From Scatophagus argus (Eukaryota; Chordata; Actinopteri; Scatophagidae): a stretch of DNA of 64,000 bases. How positions within the stretch are numbered: the stretch's first letter is position 1; every line of letters begins with the position of its first letter. Below are positions 1 to 11,669 of this stretch, piece by piece. The stretch is taken from positions 10,558,001 through 10,622,000 of the forward strand of contig NC_058494.1 of assembly GCF_020382885.2 (NCBI RefSeq), written 5' to 3'. Position numbers and translations under genes: made by a program. The notes under the pieces were generated by a model. That model had not been told where the DNA came from and ran no database searches. It saw nothing but the letters and a program-made list of their open reading frames with translations.

Positions 1-400
1 AGCCCTGGCGTCTCTCCTCCACGCTGAAGTAGTCTGTTGGGTAGTCCCCGTGATTCAACTCTATTTCAGATGATTGCATGGCCACTGGTGTTTCCTCTGG
101 TGCAGCTGAGAGGTTGTGATGCTGCAGAAGAGTTCTTTGGGGCACTGCTGCCTCTGCTGAGCCCTCGACGGATGATTCCATCTCCTTGGCCACCATTGTG
201 GCCAGCGACAAGGCACTCCATGAGCAGACTGTGCAGACCACCACCAGACTGATGATGAAGCCCAGAATCCGTCCAGGCCGCAGCTTTCTTTTGACACTCT
301 GGTAGTGCTGTCTGGTGCAGCTGCTGTGAGGGCCCAGAAGAGGTGTAGAGCTGGACGATTCCATCATGTCTTGACTCCTTATGGGTAACGTGAAATCCAT
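1..400 (-). CDS. slc24a2: NCKX2-type K+-dependent Na+/Ca2+ exchanger, N-terminal part (partial)
   Basis: The minus-strand frame is open from an ATG at 400 to the window edge, giving 133 codons. It encodes a basic segment (QHYQSVKRKLRPGRILG), one hydrophobic helix at about residues 45-62, an extracellular stretch with one NLS glycosylation site, and the block GDYPTDYFSVEERRQG. In NCKX proteins that block lies just before the first exchanger transmembrane repeat. The order CxRxHYxSVK, hydrophobic helix, QRTLL, then YPxDxFSxEERR matches mammalian NCKX2 best. The family exchanges 4 Na+ for 1 Ca2+ plus 1 K+ at the plasma membrane, mainly in neurons and photoreceptors. The ATG at 400 has an excellent Kozak context (A at -3, G at +4); the tandem ATGs at 367 and 364 are alternatives. 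The exchanger domains lie outside the window. Paralogue assignment (a2 rather than a1 or a3) is likely but not certain. Confidence 0.82.
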   Translation of the reverse strand, partial: MDFTLPIRSQDMMESSSSTPLLGPHSSCTRQHYQSVKRKLRPGRILGFIISLVVVCTVCSWSALSLATMVAKEMESSVEGSAEAAVPQRTLLQHHNLSAAPEETPVAMQSSEIELNHGDYPTDYFSVEERRQG

Positions 401-3400
401 GGTGTTTGAAGCAGGTTGGAGTGGGCAGAGTGGAAGCGTCTGGAATACCCCCCAAAGCTGGGTCAGTGGTGATGTTTGGCTCTACGAGGGCGGGGTTTTG
501 ACAGGCCGCAGCGGGTTACCGATTTGTTTGCATGCTGCTCCCCAGTCTAAACACAATGGAAGCCCTGCAGTCTGATTCCAGGATCCAGCCCATTCAAAGG
601 CTTCCTCATATTACTCACTGCAAGACAAAAGGGGAGCATATATGTTCATGATTATTCCATCTTTTTTCACTCCTGATATCTGTCCACTCAAATGTCTTGT
701 TAGCAACGGTAGAAAATAACTCTTAGTATAGTTTTAGTACTAGTAGTACTCAAATACTGTGGAAAGGTACAGTTTTTATACACTTGCATATTACTTGAGT
801 ATGTTTGATCTCTTCTGATTTGTATTACTTCTACACTACTTCTTAGAAGGAAATATTGTATTTTCTGCACAAATAAACTACACAACTGTAGATAAAGTCA
901 TCACTCTCATCTGTACCTCTGCCTGTTTTTATTTGCTTGGTCTTTTGCTGTGTTTGGGACATTTTTGAGCCTCAGAGATTCTGATGACAGTTGATTATTG
1001 AGTCTCATTCCCAGTTTATCGAGTATTGACAACAAATGGGACTCAACAATCAAACAAACCAAACGGTGGGTATTTGCCAACCTGGGAATGAGACTCAACA
1101 ATGAACTATCTTCCTTACTTACTGCACCTTTAAACAGTCTGTTTGCAAACAGCAAATAACAAATTGTGCATTGCATACTTTTAGGTTGATGATTAAATAG
1201 TCCTATCTGCAAATGTGGTCAGTGTTTGGTCTTGGCAAAAGTTCTCATATGTTTATATAAACATACAAAAATATCTTTGAGCAATTGTTTGAAATTGAAG
1301 TGCTTTTATTTTCTAGCGGTTGGGATTACAGTAGTTTATGTACTGAATTACTGAACAGTTTGTAGTAACAGTATTAATAGCAGCAGTTGTGTTAAATTAG
1401 TGTGGTTTCCTTGACATTGTACTGAGAACCAAGTGAGATTTCTCCTTGAAGTGAAGCTTGGACTTTAGTGAAAGCTCATTAGGAAGCTATTTAATCCCTG
1501 AGAAGATATACTTAGATTAGCCTCAGGCCCTGCACATCGATGCCACTGCACAAAGTCAAAAAGCGAGACATCATCACATTGATTAATGAATTTTAAAAAA
1601 CTAATGAACACTGGCTTTATTCAGTACTGAAACAACTACACTGGGATAAAGTGTAACACTGAAAACTCATCAGTCCTAATCCACTATGAAACACCAATTT
1701 ATTACTGTCAAATATTTACTGAACACTTTCAAAAGCAATGGTGAAGTATAAAAGAAGCATTTGAAGGGTATTAGAGTTGAGACACACTACAGCTAACCAC
1801 AAAAACCACATGTATATGTATATATTTATATATGTATGTATGTATGTATTTTGGTTTTTTTTCTCATACCACACTTGGGAATCTCCTGTGCAGCCGGTAG
1901 GGGTCCAGCAGATCGTCACGTCCTGAGTTTCTGAGCAAATATTCCACTAAATTGAATCCCAAACAAGAAATGTCCCAAGGGCTGAAGGTCCCAGCTGTAA
2001 ATCCTCAGTGAGATTCCCCACTTAGCCAAAGTGGAGCTACAAGGGACCAGGTCAGAAGCCGAGGACCAAGGGCTCCTCCCTCACTCTCAATGTTCCTCCC
2101 CTCTTTGATGCAGTCTCCCTCCTTCCCTGCTTCAATACATCCTCCCTTCTACCTTTCTCATCCTTATCTTCTCTCTCTCCACGTCCAAGAATGAGGATCA
2201 GTGCTGTCTATCACTGTCTGTCTTCAGTCCTTCCTTCCTCTCTCCACCCCCTACCAACCTGTTCCCACCTCCCCTAGTGTCCCAGTGTCATGTAATTTCT
2301 TCCCATCCCCACACCCAAGCAAATGAGTCTTGCACAAGAAGCTTACAGCTTGATGGGACTGAAGTCTATTGTACCATTAGATCATAGTGCTGTTCTCAAA
2401 GCCCTTGAAAACTATACCAATTACTCTCTGATGCACACAATGCATAAGCTTTGTGTGCATCAGAGCTTTAAAATTACACAGTGCGTCAGCTTCAACAAGT
2501 TTCAGGTGTCAAAGTTTAAGGTGTCAAACAGCTTTGAGTGAAAGCCGCAAGAGACTTTATTGAAAATTGAACTTACATCTTGAACATCTTAAATTTATGG
2601 ATACTTCTGCACTGATTTTCTCTCATTTGCATTTTGTTTTATGGCCCACTTTTGATCAAAAAGTTGTTTTCTTTTCTTTAAAAATAAAAAGGAGAAGGAG
2701 TTTGCAAAACTGCAGTGAAAAATGTAAAATTTGCACTACATAAACAGCCAGTTGCTGGAAGTGACATCACCATGCCTTCTGTCTTTCATTTCCAGCATGA
2801 CCATAATTGGATTTGGGTTCAGCACCTGCTCATAAGACACAATCCTGCAGCCTTCATTTGTGACATGCAGTAATAAATCCTTCTGACCAGCACAGGGCCT
2901 GACATGTACCCAGAATTACACAATTAAAGTAAAAACAATAAACATATATATAATTAGAAATTAAAATATAATTTACTACCACCTCTACAGGCACTGTGTG
3001 TGCACGTGTCTGTGTGTGTGTAAGAGAGATGGAGGAAGAGAAAGAGAGAAGATTGGACAAAAGTGAGACATTACAAAATTCATAGCAAATAAACTTCAAT
3101 AATCTCCCCACTGACAATTAAAATAGAAACCTTTCAAGAAGAGTTTTAATTCAAATGTTAAATAAATGAACACTCAGTCCCAGAAAAAATATCATTAAGT
3201 TGGAGATTTATGCAAGTGGTTTAAAGCAATTACCATAAAAGACATATAAATCTGCTGGGATTTAATCCAACCAGACATATAGTGTAACTTTCATTTGTCA
3301 CCTCCTATTGTTCTTATCCAATTAAACAGGAACATGCTTAATTGAGTAGACCACTAACTTTCCCCTGCAAGCAAGACGTTGCCCTTGAAATGCTTCCTCA

Positions 3401-5604
3401 GCATTTCAAGACAACTTAAAATCTTCATTACCCTTTAGGAGTGTGGTTTTTCAAAGACCCTGCACAGATGTTTCAGGGGTTTTTGTCTGGCTGTCCATAT
3501 GGTCTCAGGACTTCCTGGAACCATCTTACATACAGGAAACAAGAGAAGATACAAACTGTGCAAAAATGACCAAGAAAGAAAGTTAGGTTGCGTAGTGCCC
3601 TCTTTATGTTATTCTATATATTTACATGCTGTAAAACAATGAGGCAATGTCACAGCCTGAGGTGACACTTTTGTATAGAGGTGTTTGACCTCAGTCAGGA
3701 CTGTGCATTCAGGCCATAGCTGCTATATTAAGGGCTATGTAATGTCCTGAAAAGGCTAAACTTGTTACATAACTGACCAAACTAGCCTCACCCTCCTTCT
3801 GGGTAGGCTGAGGAACATCGCCTGCAGAACTTGAAATAAAAATAAATCTCTTGGCATGCAGAAGAAACTTTACCAGATCTGTTTCAGGTGAAGTTTATGA
3901 TGCTTTTTCCTTTCAAAAATAAAAAGATCTGGTTGACTTTGAGACAGCTGAAGTAACCATACAAAGATGTATCCTAAATGCAACTGAACATAAACCATTA
4001 GTCCAACCTTGGCCAAGATGGTTATAAACCTTAACAGACAATAATTTGCACAGCTCATTATTAGTTAAATTTTCCTTACATCAACGTGCAAAGCGGCTCA
4101 CTTGTTTATTGTTGTCAATGGTAGACCAGGCAGTGAAAAGTGAGAAAGACAGATTTATGTCCCTCTGTGAAGCTGGGATCAGCAGCAGCTTATTGGATAA
4201 AGCTTGTGCCTGAAATAGCTGCTCAGTTATATATGATTTAGACAGAGACCCTCTCTAAGCAGGAGTGGCCATGGTAATCGCTGAGATCTATATAATGAGT
4301 CTATGAATAGAATAGAAGAGTTTACCTCCTCTCAAGAACAGTTCACTAAGCGCCACCCCCAACCCCTTATTTACTGTTGGTACACCCACTGGACTCAAAT
4401 GCAGGCTACAGTGGTAATGGGGGCAGATTTACTAGTCAGAACTCTGAAGCAGTAGATTTCAGACACATGTAGCTAAACGCAGGCACCTTTTTTCTAGGTT
4501 CCAGCCGCCACTGGCACATTTATCAAATGTAGCTAGCCAACTAATTAAGCTAATGATACCATGATACTATCACTTGTCATCAATGAACCTGTTCACCTGT
4601 GGAATGTTATAAGCAGGTGTTTTCTGATGAACTTATCCAGTATTTCATTGCACCTGTCCCAACTTCTATGAAATGCATTGCTGGTATTAAATTCAGAAAA
4701 ACCATATATTTATAAAAATCTGTGAAATTGATGGGGTAAAACATTAGGTAAAAGAAAGGATAAACTATCACATTTCACTGTTTTAGTTATTTTTTTTACA
4801 CAATATCTCAATAGCTGTTTTGGAATCAGGGTTGTAACTGAATCTACTTGTCCCAGGCAAAAAAGGTAGTGACACTGCTTGCACTGTTTCCACTTACTAA
4901 TATATTTCCTCTTGCCTCCATGGACTTCAGTGAATTTGCCATAATCAGTGACAAGTTTCCCTTTAAGGCCTGTTATTTTTATGCACACAGAACTTAAACT
5001 GCATAACACCCTTGAATGAAATGTTGTTCCAGTGAAATATTTAAATGAAGTTCAGCGAAGGAGAAACACACCTGTTTCCTCTTGTGAACCACAGCTGACA
5101 CATTTTATATTTTGAGATGCACAAGTGAATCTTTTGTGCTCACAGCTTTCTGGTTAACTGAAACTATAGTGATAAAGTTCTAATCTCATCTGTGATGAGG
5201 AATGTCAAATGATCAGTCACTAAGATGGCCAGTGGAAGGACAATCCATGTGGCTCATTAGTTTTAATTACCTCCACCTTTTACTGCCAGCTCATACAAGC
5301 ATGAAGCTAAACGTTTAAGATTTGTTTCAGACGGACAACTTCTCATAATCTTAAGGAAATCCTCCTCCCAGCCCAGTGGCTTTGGTGTTTTGCCTGCCTA
5401 TAATTGATACAAATACACTGAATTTTTTGCTGGGGTAATTATCCAGTTTGAGTTGTGCTGTTTATGAGGATTAAGGAGAACAGAGAAACATCTCCATCTA
5501 GTGGTTTCAAGTCCCTATTTGTGAAAATCTGAAAAGCACAGAGAGCCACTACCATCCAACATTTTGTCATTCTAGTGTCAAAGAGGTGCTAATTCACCAA
5601 ATGT
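401..5604. other. 5' flank of slc24a2, no further gene seen
   Basis: Bases 401-600 probably include slc24a2 5' untranslated sequence; I could not place its start. The rest has no coding exon that I recognise. It contains a hairpin repeat (994-1102), a common teleost repeat fragment rich in TACT/AGTA (about 720-850), a pyrimidine-rich stretch (about 2080-2290) and a short GT tract near 3000-3020. All open frames here are short and lack family resemblance. Confidence 0.5.
994..1102. repeat. Hairpin repeat with GAGTCTCAT arms, copy A
   Basis: Bases 994-1014 and 1082-1102 are inverted repeats matching at 20 of 21 positions, around the core GAGTCTCATTCCCAG. A third, partial arm (GGGACTCAACAATCAA) lies inside the loop at about 1038-1053. 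The same arms occur at 5689-5758. A TGCACCTTTAAA motif near 1125-1136 resembles the end of the MITE at 5605-6008, so this may be a truncated relative. Confidence 0.6.
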
Positions 5605-6008
5605 TTAAAGGTATACTGGGCAGGATTTCTTGGTTAATTGGTGTGTAAACACACCATTAAGTGATTCTGGAGAAAGATTGTTGTTTTGATTGTTGAGTCT
5701 CATATAGCCATCAAACCAAATCTCAGTATTTGACAAGCTGGATATGAGACTCAACAATATAATGTTCTTGATCTGTCTCTGAGATGTAGGGTAGAAGAAG
5801 TATAAAGTTGTGCAAAATGGAAATATTTAAGTAAAGGACAAGTACCTCAACTTTTACTTAGGTACAGTACCTGAGTAAATGTACTTTGTTACATTCCACA
5901 CTGTTACATCCACTGCATATACAGATACTGTCACATGTGCTGGACATTATTTTCGCACAAGTCTGTAACACTGTATTTTAAGGAAAGTCTTCTCTAGTAT
6001 ACCTTTAA
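5605..6008. mobile_element. Small non-autonomous DNA transposon (MITE), TTAAAGG ends, copy A
   Basis: The ends are perfect 13-bp inverted repeats: TTAAAGGTATACT at 5605-5617 and its complement at 5996-6008. The 404-bp interior has no coding capacity and contains a 17-bp-arm hairpin. If the outer TTAA is the duplicated target site, the element proper would begin with AGG, which fits the Kolobok group. That assignment is inference. Confidence 0.65.
5689..5758. repeat. Hairpin repeat with GAGTCTCAT arms, copy B, inside the MITE
   Basis: Bases 5689-5705 and 5742-5758 form a perfect 17-bp inverted repeat (ATTGTTGAGTCTCATAT and its complement). The loop shares the pieces CAAACCAAA and GTATTTG with the hairpin at 994-1102, so the two are members of one family. 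Confidence 0.65.
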
Positions 6009-6845
6009 TGACCTTCCCATTATCATTTCTAAGAACTAAGTTTCTAAACTGGGCAGTGGTTACTTTTTGCACAAGTAAATATTATGTCCATTTTCAGACT
6101 GTGATGGCAAAACCTTAAAACCTTGTTGTATCTAAATGCATTCAGTGCTCTTTGTGTGAGGCAGCGTAAACACAATCCATCCAACATTCACACCTGCAAT
6201 AACAAACATGTTTCTTCATCTGCAGATGGTGTTTATACCAAATCAGCCGGAGACGCAATCAACTCGAGAACATCAGATTACAATTACAACTGTAAATTTG
6301 AAGGTTCTTCAAAAAACCTTGTGGACTATACTTCTCTTGTTGATTACAAAACAGAAGGTTTCTAAACTATCCCTCCCTGATTATGAAAACTGACCTAAAC
6401 TAAGCTAAGCTGACAAGACGGGTGACCTGTTTAAGCCTTAGACAACCCCGAAGACTCACAGCAATGATGTAAGTGGCAGTAACAGCAACACCTGCCTCTG
6501 TCAATCAGTTAGCATGTCATCAGTGGGGAAATGAGCTTAGCTGAGCCAAAAAGAAAAAAGAAAATGACTGGTTCAGTGTATAATTGATTTTTGGTTTGCA
6601 ATTATACACATAACAGAGGACAACCAGCGGCCATAAAAAAATTCAAAAAGCAAAAATTCAGAAAGAAGATCATGTAAAGCATTCCTATTCGCTTTCAAAA
6701 ATATTTGAGAGTATTTTCAGTGTAGAAATGTCAGCACTTCATACTTACACAGATCATTTGATCCATTCAAACTAAATCGTTCTCAGTTGTAAGAATACAG
6801 TACATATTACAGTATCATTCAATCAAACTCCATCCTCAACTTTGT

Positions 6846-6886
6846 TGCACCATGTGCAATGACAATAAAGACTATTGTATTCTATA
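6846..6886 (+). repeat. 3' tail of a non-LTR retrotransposon
   Basis: The segment contains GTGCAATGACAATAAAG followed by ATTGTATTCTATA, the typical end of short teleost LINE/SINE insertions. A matching tail lies inside gne at 31774-31810. Confidence 0.5.
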
Positions 6887-6903
6887 CTGCTGCACAGAAA
6901 ATA

Positions 6904-7167
6904 TTAAAGGTCCAATCTGTGGGATTTAGGGGCAGAGATATAATATACAATTATGTTTTCAATTGTGTGTAATAACTTGGGTCCTCTTCCACAGTCCGCC
7001 ATGTTGCACTGCCATATTTCTACAGTAGCTCAGAATGAGACAAACCAAACACTGAAAGGGACCTTTGCTATTATTGGCACCCACTGGAAGAGAGGGTGAG
7101 GTGAAGGATGTTCAGCTGGTTGCAATCTGCCATCTCCCTACTAGATGCCACTAAATCCTACCTTTAA
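6904..7167. mobile_element. Small non-autonomous DNA transposon (MITE), TTAAAGG ends, copy B
   Basis: It starts TTAAAGGTCCAATCTGTGGG and ends CTAAATCCTACCTTTAA, so TTAAAGGT and GGATTTAG occur in inverted orientation at both ends. It is 264 bp long and non-coding. It resembles a very abundant MITE family of spiny-rayed fishes and belongs with the element at 5605-6008 by its end motif. Confidence 0.6.
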
Positions 7168-7293
7168 CTAACTTGCTATGACAGTAAGTGTACTTCTTCT
7201 ACTGCATACTACTTCTATTGTGTAGACCAGGGAACACTGGATAGAAGAATAGCAAAGAGATAAACAACATCCGAGAGGGAATTTGGGCGAGGA

Positions 7294-7299
7294 TTTATT
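7294..7299 (-). other. Candidate nans poly(A) signal
   Basis: The minus strand reads AATAAA here, about 870 bases after the nans stop codon. The stretch 7300-8167 contains no recognisable gene and would be the nans 3' untranslated region. Only the hexamer supports this. Confidence 0.4.
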
Positions 7300-8167
7300 T
7301 CAAGGCTTCTTCTATTCAGAACATCTTAGATTTCAACAATCTCAACAGATTTCCATACATTAACATTTGTAAACGTGTGCCAATATCCTTCATCCTGAAA
7401 GCACAAAGGACAGGACAGGATAAAATGGTGCCAGAATAAAGACAGAAGTTGTCTGATTTATGACAAAACAATGAATTAATTAAGAGAGTGTTCAACAGGC
7501 CTCCCTGTAAAACAAAACAGAACACACACATGGGGCTTTATAATTCGGGGCAAACAGTGCATGCTCATTTCTTCCAGTTTTATGCATCTGCCTGCAGTGG
7601 TCTTATTTTGCTTGTCTGAAAGAAGCTGAACGAATGCAAACCCTGCCTGATACCATACGTATAAATTACTGGAGACATCCTGGCACAAACGGTGCAAGAA
7701 GAGTCCGCTGACTGTTTGGCAAACAGAATCTCACAGTCGTGAGATGACTCATAGCAGCTTCATGTGCTCAGTATTCACTTAGTTAGTACAATGCAAAGTT
7801 TGTTTAGTTATCAGTAACACCTGACCACAGAGATGAAACTACTACTGAGCCTCTTGTAAGATAACAGTGGGTTCATCAAAAAGCCTGTTTTCTGAAAGGT
7901 TATAGTGCTATGTTAAGGCAGGGGAAACAAATCATTTTTTGAGGCGTTATCTGAACAGCTGTGATATATTCAGACAAATGCACTGTCCAATTATGCAACA
8001 AGTTACTGATCGGCCATGACTTTAATGTCAGAAATCTCAGCAGCGGCAGCCAAAATTACCATGAGACTCGTGTCATATTAAACTCTTTCTGAATTATCTT
8101 CACATGATAATTAAACTGAAATTAAGTGCCTTTTTTTTTTAACCCATTTCAAAACTCTGTGTCATCC

Positions 8168-8377
8168 TCAGCATTTTGCCTTCTTGCCGTAGTTGTCCAC
8201 CACCTCTGGTGTGATGCTCTCATCCTCCTCCACATCCTCCGTCACCGTCTTGCCAACCAGCTGGAAGATTTCCTCGGCCACAACGCCCATGGGCTCGGCC
8301 ACCTTCACCGTCAACATGTCCAGTGTCAGGACACTTCCTCTGGGGATCCTGACCTTGGCCACCACTGACTTACCCAG
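8168..8377 (-). CDS. nans: nans coding exon 6, SAF domain and stop
   Basis: It encodes residues 291-359, the SAF/antifreeze-like domain, which in the bacterial enzyme reaches over the partner subunit's active site. The frame ends GKKAKC followed by TGA. Confidence 0.95.
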   Translation of the reverse strand: MGKSVVAKVRIPRGSVLTLDMLTVKVAEPMGVVAEEIFQLVGKTVTEDVEEDESITPEVVDNYGKKAKC

Positions 8378-11139
8378 CTGGGTTATCAGAAGGGGAGGAA
8401 AGGAGGGAAATTATTATTGTTATCATGGCACAAAGTTAAAAAGAAAATAATAATAGTTCAAAATACTTTTTAAAAAAAGTTATCTGTCTTTCTTAACAGT
8501 GACTGTAAATAAAAAGCAGTATCTGACTCTCAAGCGTTTGTATTTTCTTGTAGAGCGAGCATCACCTTATCATGGCATGGCTTCTCACAGGGTAACATCT
8601 GCTTCATGCCACTCCCCAGCGCCCTCTCCACCAGTCGGACAGAGCGAACCAGCTCGGCTAGTTCAGAGGGCTCCAGTGAGGCGGAGTGGTCGCTTCCTTT
8701 CCACGTCTTGTCTAAGGTTATATGACGCTCGATAACTTTTGCCCCCAGAGTCACAGCTGCAACTGAAATACTGATCCCAGTCTCGTGACCCGAATACCCG
8801 ATGGGAATATCTGGAAATTCCTTCTGGTATTCCTGTAGTTGACATGAGGGTGAGATGCATGTGGGTGTTACTCTTAAAGGAACAGTTTTACCTTTAAGGA
8901 AATTTGCTTATTTGGTTTCTTGTTATATTTTCTGTAAATCAGCTGCTTAGCTTAACTTACCACAAAATCTTGAAACAGGGAGATACAAAAGTCATCAGTT
9001 CAGTGTGGGGAAAAACATTTCACAAGACTGAAACCAAATATTCAGCTGCTAAAAACTTTTCATTTTGCTCTTAAGGGATTATTTAACAACTCAACTTGGC
9101 AAAGAGATCTTTAAAGATCTGCTGTTTTTGTAAAAACCTCATGATTCAGGACATTTATGCTATACTACTTTCTCACCGTGATCACTCTGAGGTTGACATC
9201 TTCGGGCTCCAGAGGGTAGGCACTGGTGCACTGCAGGATCACAAAGTTCTGGTTGTGTTCCTTCACTGTTTTGTAGACTCGACGCATCGTCTCCATGGAC
9301 TGCATCCCACTGGACACCACCATGGGCCGTCCTGAAACACACAACAGAAAACGCTGTATTTAATGTTGAAATCTTTTAGCCTTTGGTCAACTCCTAGTAG
9401 GTTTTGAAAACAAAAATTAGACAATTTAGACGTATTTGTTTATATGTAACACAGTGGTTTGTGTGTTTTGTACACTGAGCATGTTGCACACTGCGAATGT
9501 ATTTCTGTCTACAGTTTTTATATGTTATACAAACAGAACTGCTTTAGCACTTGTTCATTCAACATAAAACACATTTGAAATATCTTCCCAGATAATGACA
9601 GTTCAATCTCACCTTTTTTGGCAGTCTTCTCCAGATAGGGAAAGTTGTTGGTGTCTCCAGAACCCACTTTGAAAAAAGGCACATCTAGCTCATGGAGGAA
9701 CTCCACTGCCATCTATAGACAGAGAAAGCTAACATTAACCTTCATCAAAAGTCTTTAAATTCCTTACATTTCGTCATTTAACCTTCATAAAAACGTCTTC
9801 CAAAGTCTCTTCCTTACCTCATCCATCCCCGAGGCAGTGAAGAAGATCCCCACCTCTTTGGCATATTTCTTCAGCTCCCTGTACTGTTCATGGCTGAACT
9901 CCAGATGGCGCTTGTGTTCACCATAAGTTTTCCCCCAGGAGTGTTCAGAAGTGTACGGGCGCTCCAAGGCTCGCTTGTTAAATTTGTGCTCTAATTCACT
10001 CTTCTGGAATTTGGCACAATCAGCACCACAGTCCTGTGAAGGCGCATATGAGTGAGGGCTACAAAAGATGGGAAGCTTGGAAAACATTGGACTCCAAGTA
10101 TATTTTTACTATTTAAAGAAAGCAACTGATATTCAACTGTAAATTCACAGGAAAGTTTCAGGAAAGGACTTTTTGGTACTAATTAGAGGGGAGAGTGTTT
10201 CTAATTCAAAGCAAGCACGAATGAATGAATACATTTAAAAATGAGCAGTCCCTTTGAGGAAATTCCTCTGGAAAGAAACATCACAGGCGTCCAGACGCCT
10301 TGCTTTAACTCTTTGAGTTACCATACGATATAACGGCACATGAATCTATGCAGTTATCTCTTTTTACTAAACTGAAGACAGATGGAATATTTACTATCTC
10401 TTGTATAGCCTTATTTGCATACTATAGCTTTGCAGGATGGTTTTATGTCAGCAGTCAAGGCCAGCTGTACTGGGATGAAGATCTGATATATTAGCTTATT
10501 TAATGGGGAGAAAAAGATGATTCGTCTTGATTTGGGTGTATTTCTTTTTAAATATTGAACTTCAGGATTATGATGATGACAATATATTTTCCTTTAAAAA
10601 CTATAGACAATATAGTTGTTTATACGTGTTTCTTTATCTCTATGGGGTAAATGAACTGAATCATCAATAAACAGACACGCTGTGGTTTCACTACTGACAC
10701 AGCTGCCTAGTATGGCCACTATGTGTCTTTAGAGAATGGACAAACCAAACCTCATTCTCAAATCGGGCAATTTAAGGTTTACAACACAGCGAAACATCTT
10801 TCACAAGAATCTTTCGGAGCCACTTAGTCAATAAATTAATATACAACTTACGCATACATAATTATTAACTGGCACATTTTTTAATTGAATCCCGAGTATG
10901 TTGGTTCCTGTGTGTGTCCTGGCTAATAAAGATAACAACAACAGGGGGAAAAAAAACAACAACCTAACTCATTCACATTAAAAATAAAGACGTGTCAAGT
11001 TTATTACCTTTGCCATTTTGATCATTTTCTTCGCAATCTCAATGTCTCCCTGGTGGTTTTGTCCAATCTCAGCTATGATGAAGCACGGATGGTTGCCTCC
11101 GATCATTCTGCCGGGACACAGCTCAAACTTTAAAGGCAT
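8168..11139 (-). CDS. nans: N-acetylneuraminate-9-phosphate synthase (sialic acid synthase), six exons
   Basis: The cytosolic enzyme condenses ManNAc-6-phosphate with phosphoenolpyruvate to give Neu5Ac-9-phosphate, the step after GNE in sialic acid synthesis. Six exons (11008-11139, 9818-10033, 9613-9712, 9177-9331, 8566-8832, 8168-8377) join in frame to 359 codons, exactly the length of human NANS. All introns have GT and AG ends. An N-terminal NeuB-type TIM barrel (about residues 1-285) is followed by a C-terminal SAF/antifreeze-like domain (about 294-353). H217 (YSGHETG) and H238 (ERHITLDK) have the 21-residue spacing of the metal-binding histidines of bacterial NeuB. GSGDTNNFPYLEK and QCTSAYPL are strongly conserved. 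The start is the MPL- methionine that aligns with mammals. The gene looks intact, and a broken copy of its first three exons lies just upstream. Confidence 0.96.
8566..8832 (-). CDS. nans: nans coding exon 5
   Basis: It encodes residues 202-290 with both predicted metal-ligand histidines (H217, H238) and the DKTWKGSDHSASLEP segment at the active site rim. Confidence 0.95.
9177..9331 (-). CDS. nans: nans coding exon 4
   Basis: It encodes residues 150-201, including MVVSSGMQSM and LQCTSAYPLEPEDVNLRV. It starts by completing the glycine split with exon 3 and ends in phase 0. Confidence 0.94.
9613..9712 (-). CDS. nans: nans coding exon 3
   Basis: The exon is 100 bases, residues 117-149 plus one base. 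It carries VPFFKVGSGDTNNFPYLEK and has a GTGAGA donor. Confidence 0.95.
9818..10033 (-). CDS. nans: nans coding exon 2
   Basis: It encodes residues 45-116 (DCGADCAKFQKSELE to ASGMDE), in phase 0 at both ends, with a GTAAGG donor. FQKSELE and ERPYTSEHSWGKTYGEHK are NANS signatures. Confidence 0.95.
11008..11139 (-). CDS. nans: nans coding exon 1
   Basis: It encodes residues 1-44, starting MPLKFELCPGR and including the invariant AEIGQNHQGD barrel strand. It ends in phase 0 before a GTAATA donor. Confidence 0.95.
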
Positions 11140-11669
11140 TTTGCTGTAAGAGCAGAAAAACGAAAAACAGTGGAAGGAATTATCGTACAGAGAAGTGAAC
11201 GGAGAGAAGGAATTGTGCCGCGAATTGCCGACCGGATCAGTTAATGTGCAGTACATCCAGGATGTGCAAGGACTTCCGCTTTTGTAGTTTAACGTAATAG
11301 CCGGATTTCCTTTAAAAATAAAAGCATACACTTATGCGTGTGTTTGTGATGTACGTGAAAGAATGGCTGAAGAGAGAAAAATAAAAAAAATTTCCAACTG
11401 CTTAATCATCTTGTGAAACGTCATTTCAGCATGTGGGTTTAAAATGCATCCAAAATGAGCTATGCCAAATGAAAACACTAATTGGGATGCTGTGACAACA
11501 TTCTAATATACTAAATTTTTCTCCAAATATCAAACAACGTAAAATCTGTTTAACTTTCTGATGAATAATAAATCCAGCATTTTCCAGGGCAACAAAAGCC
11601 CTTGCAAACCTCTTCATAACCTTTAAGGTATGCTCAGATAGGAGTTATCTCAGGTTATGCCCTTCATAT
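11140..11669 (-). promoter_or_regulatory. nans: nans 5' untranslated and proximal promoter region
   Basis: Between the nans ATG and the relic exons there are only 530 bases, so the core promoter should lie here or overlap the relic. No clear TATA box is seen close to the gene. A GGAAGT-type ETS-like motif occurs on the minus strand near 11271-11280. The transcription start was not determined. Confidence 0.4.

Noticed and set aside
66-455. 129-codon minus-strand open frame
   Set aside because: It overlaps the slc24a2 frame in another phase. The slc24a2 frame shows family motifs and a membrane helix, whereas this one is low-complexity Ser/Gln/His sequence.
8126-8450. Plus-strand open frames opposite nans exon 6
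   Set aside because: They are shadows of the real minus-strand coding exon.
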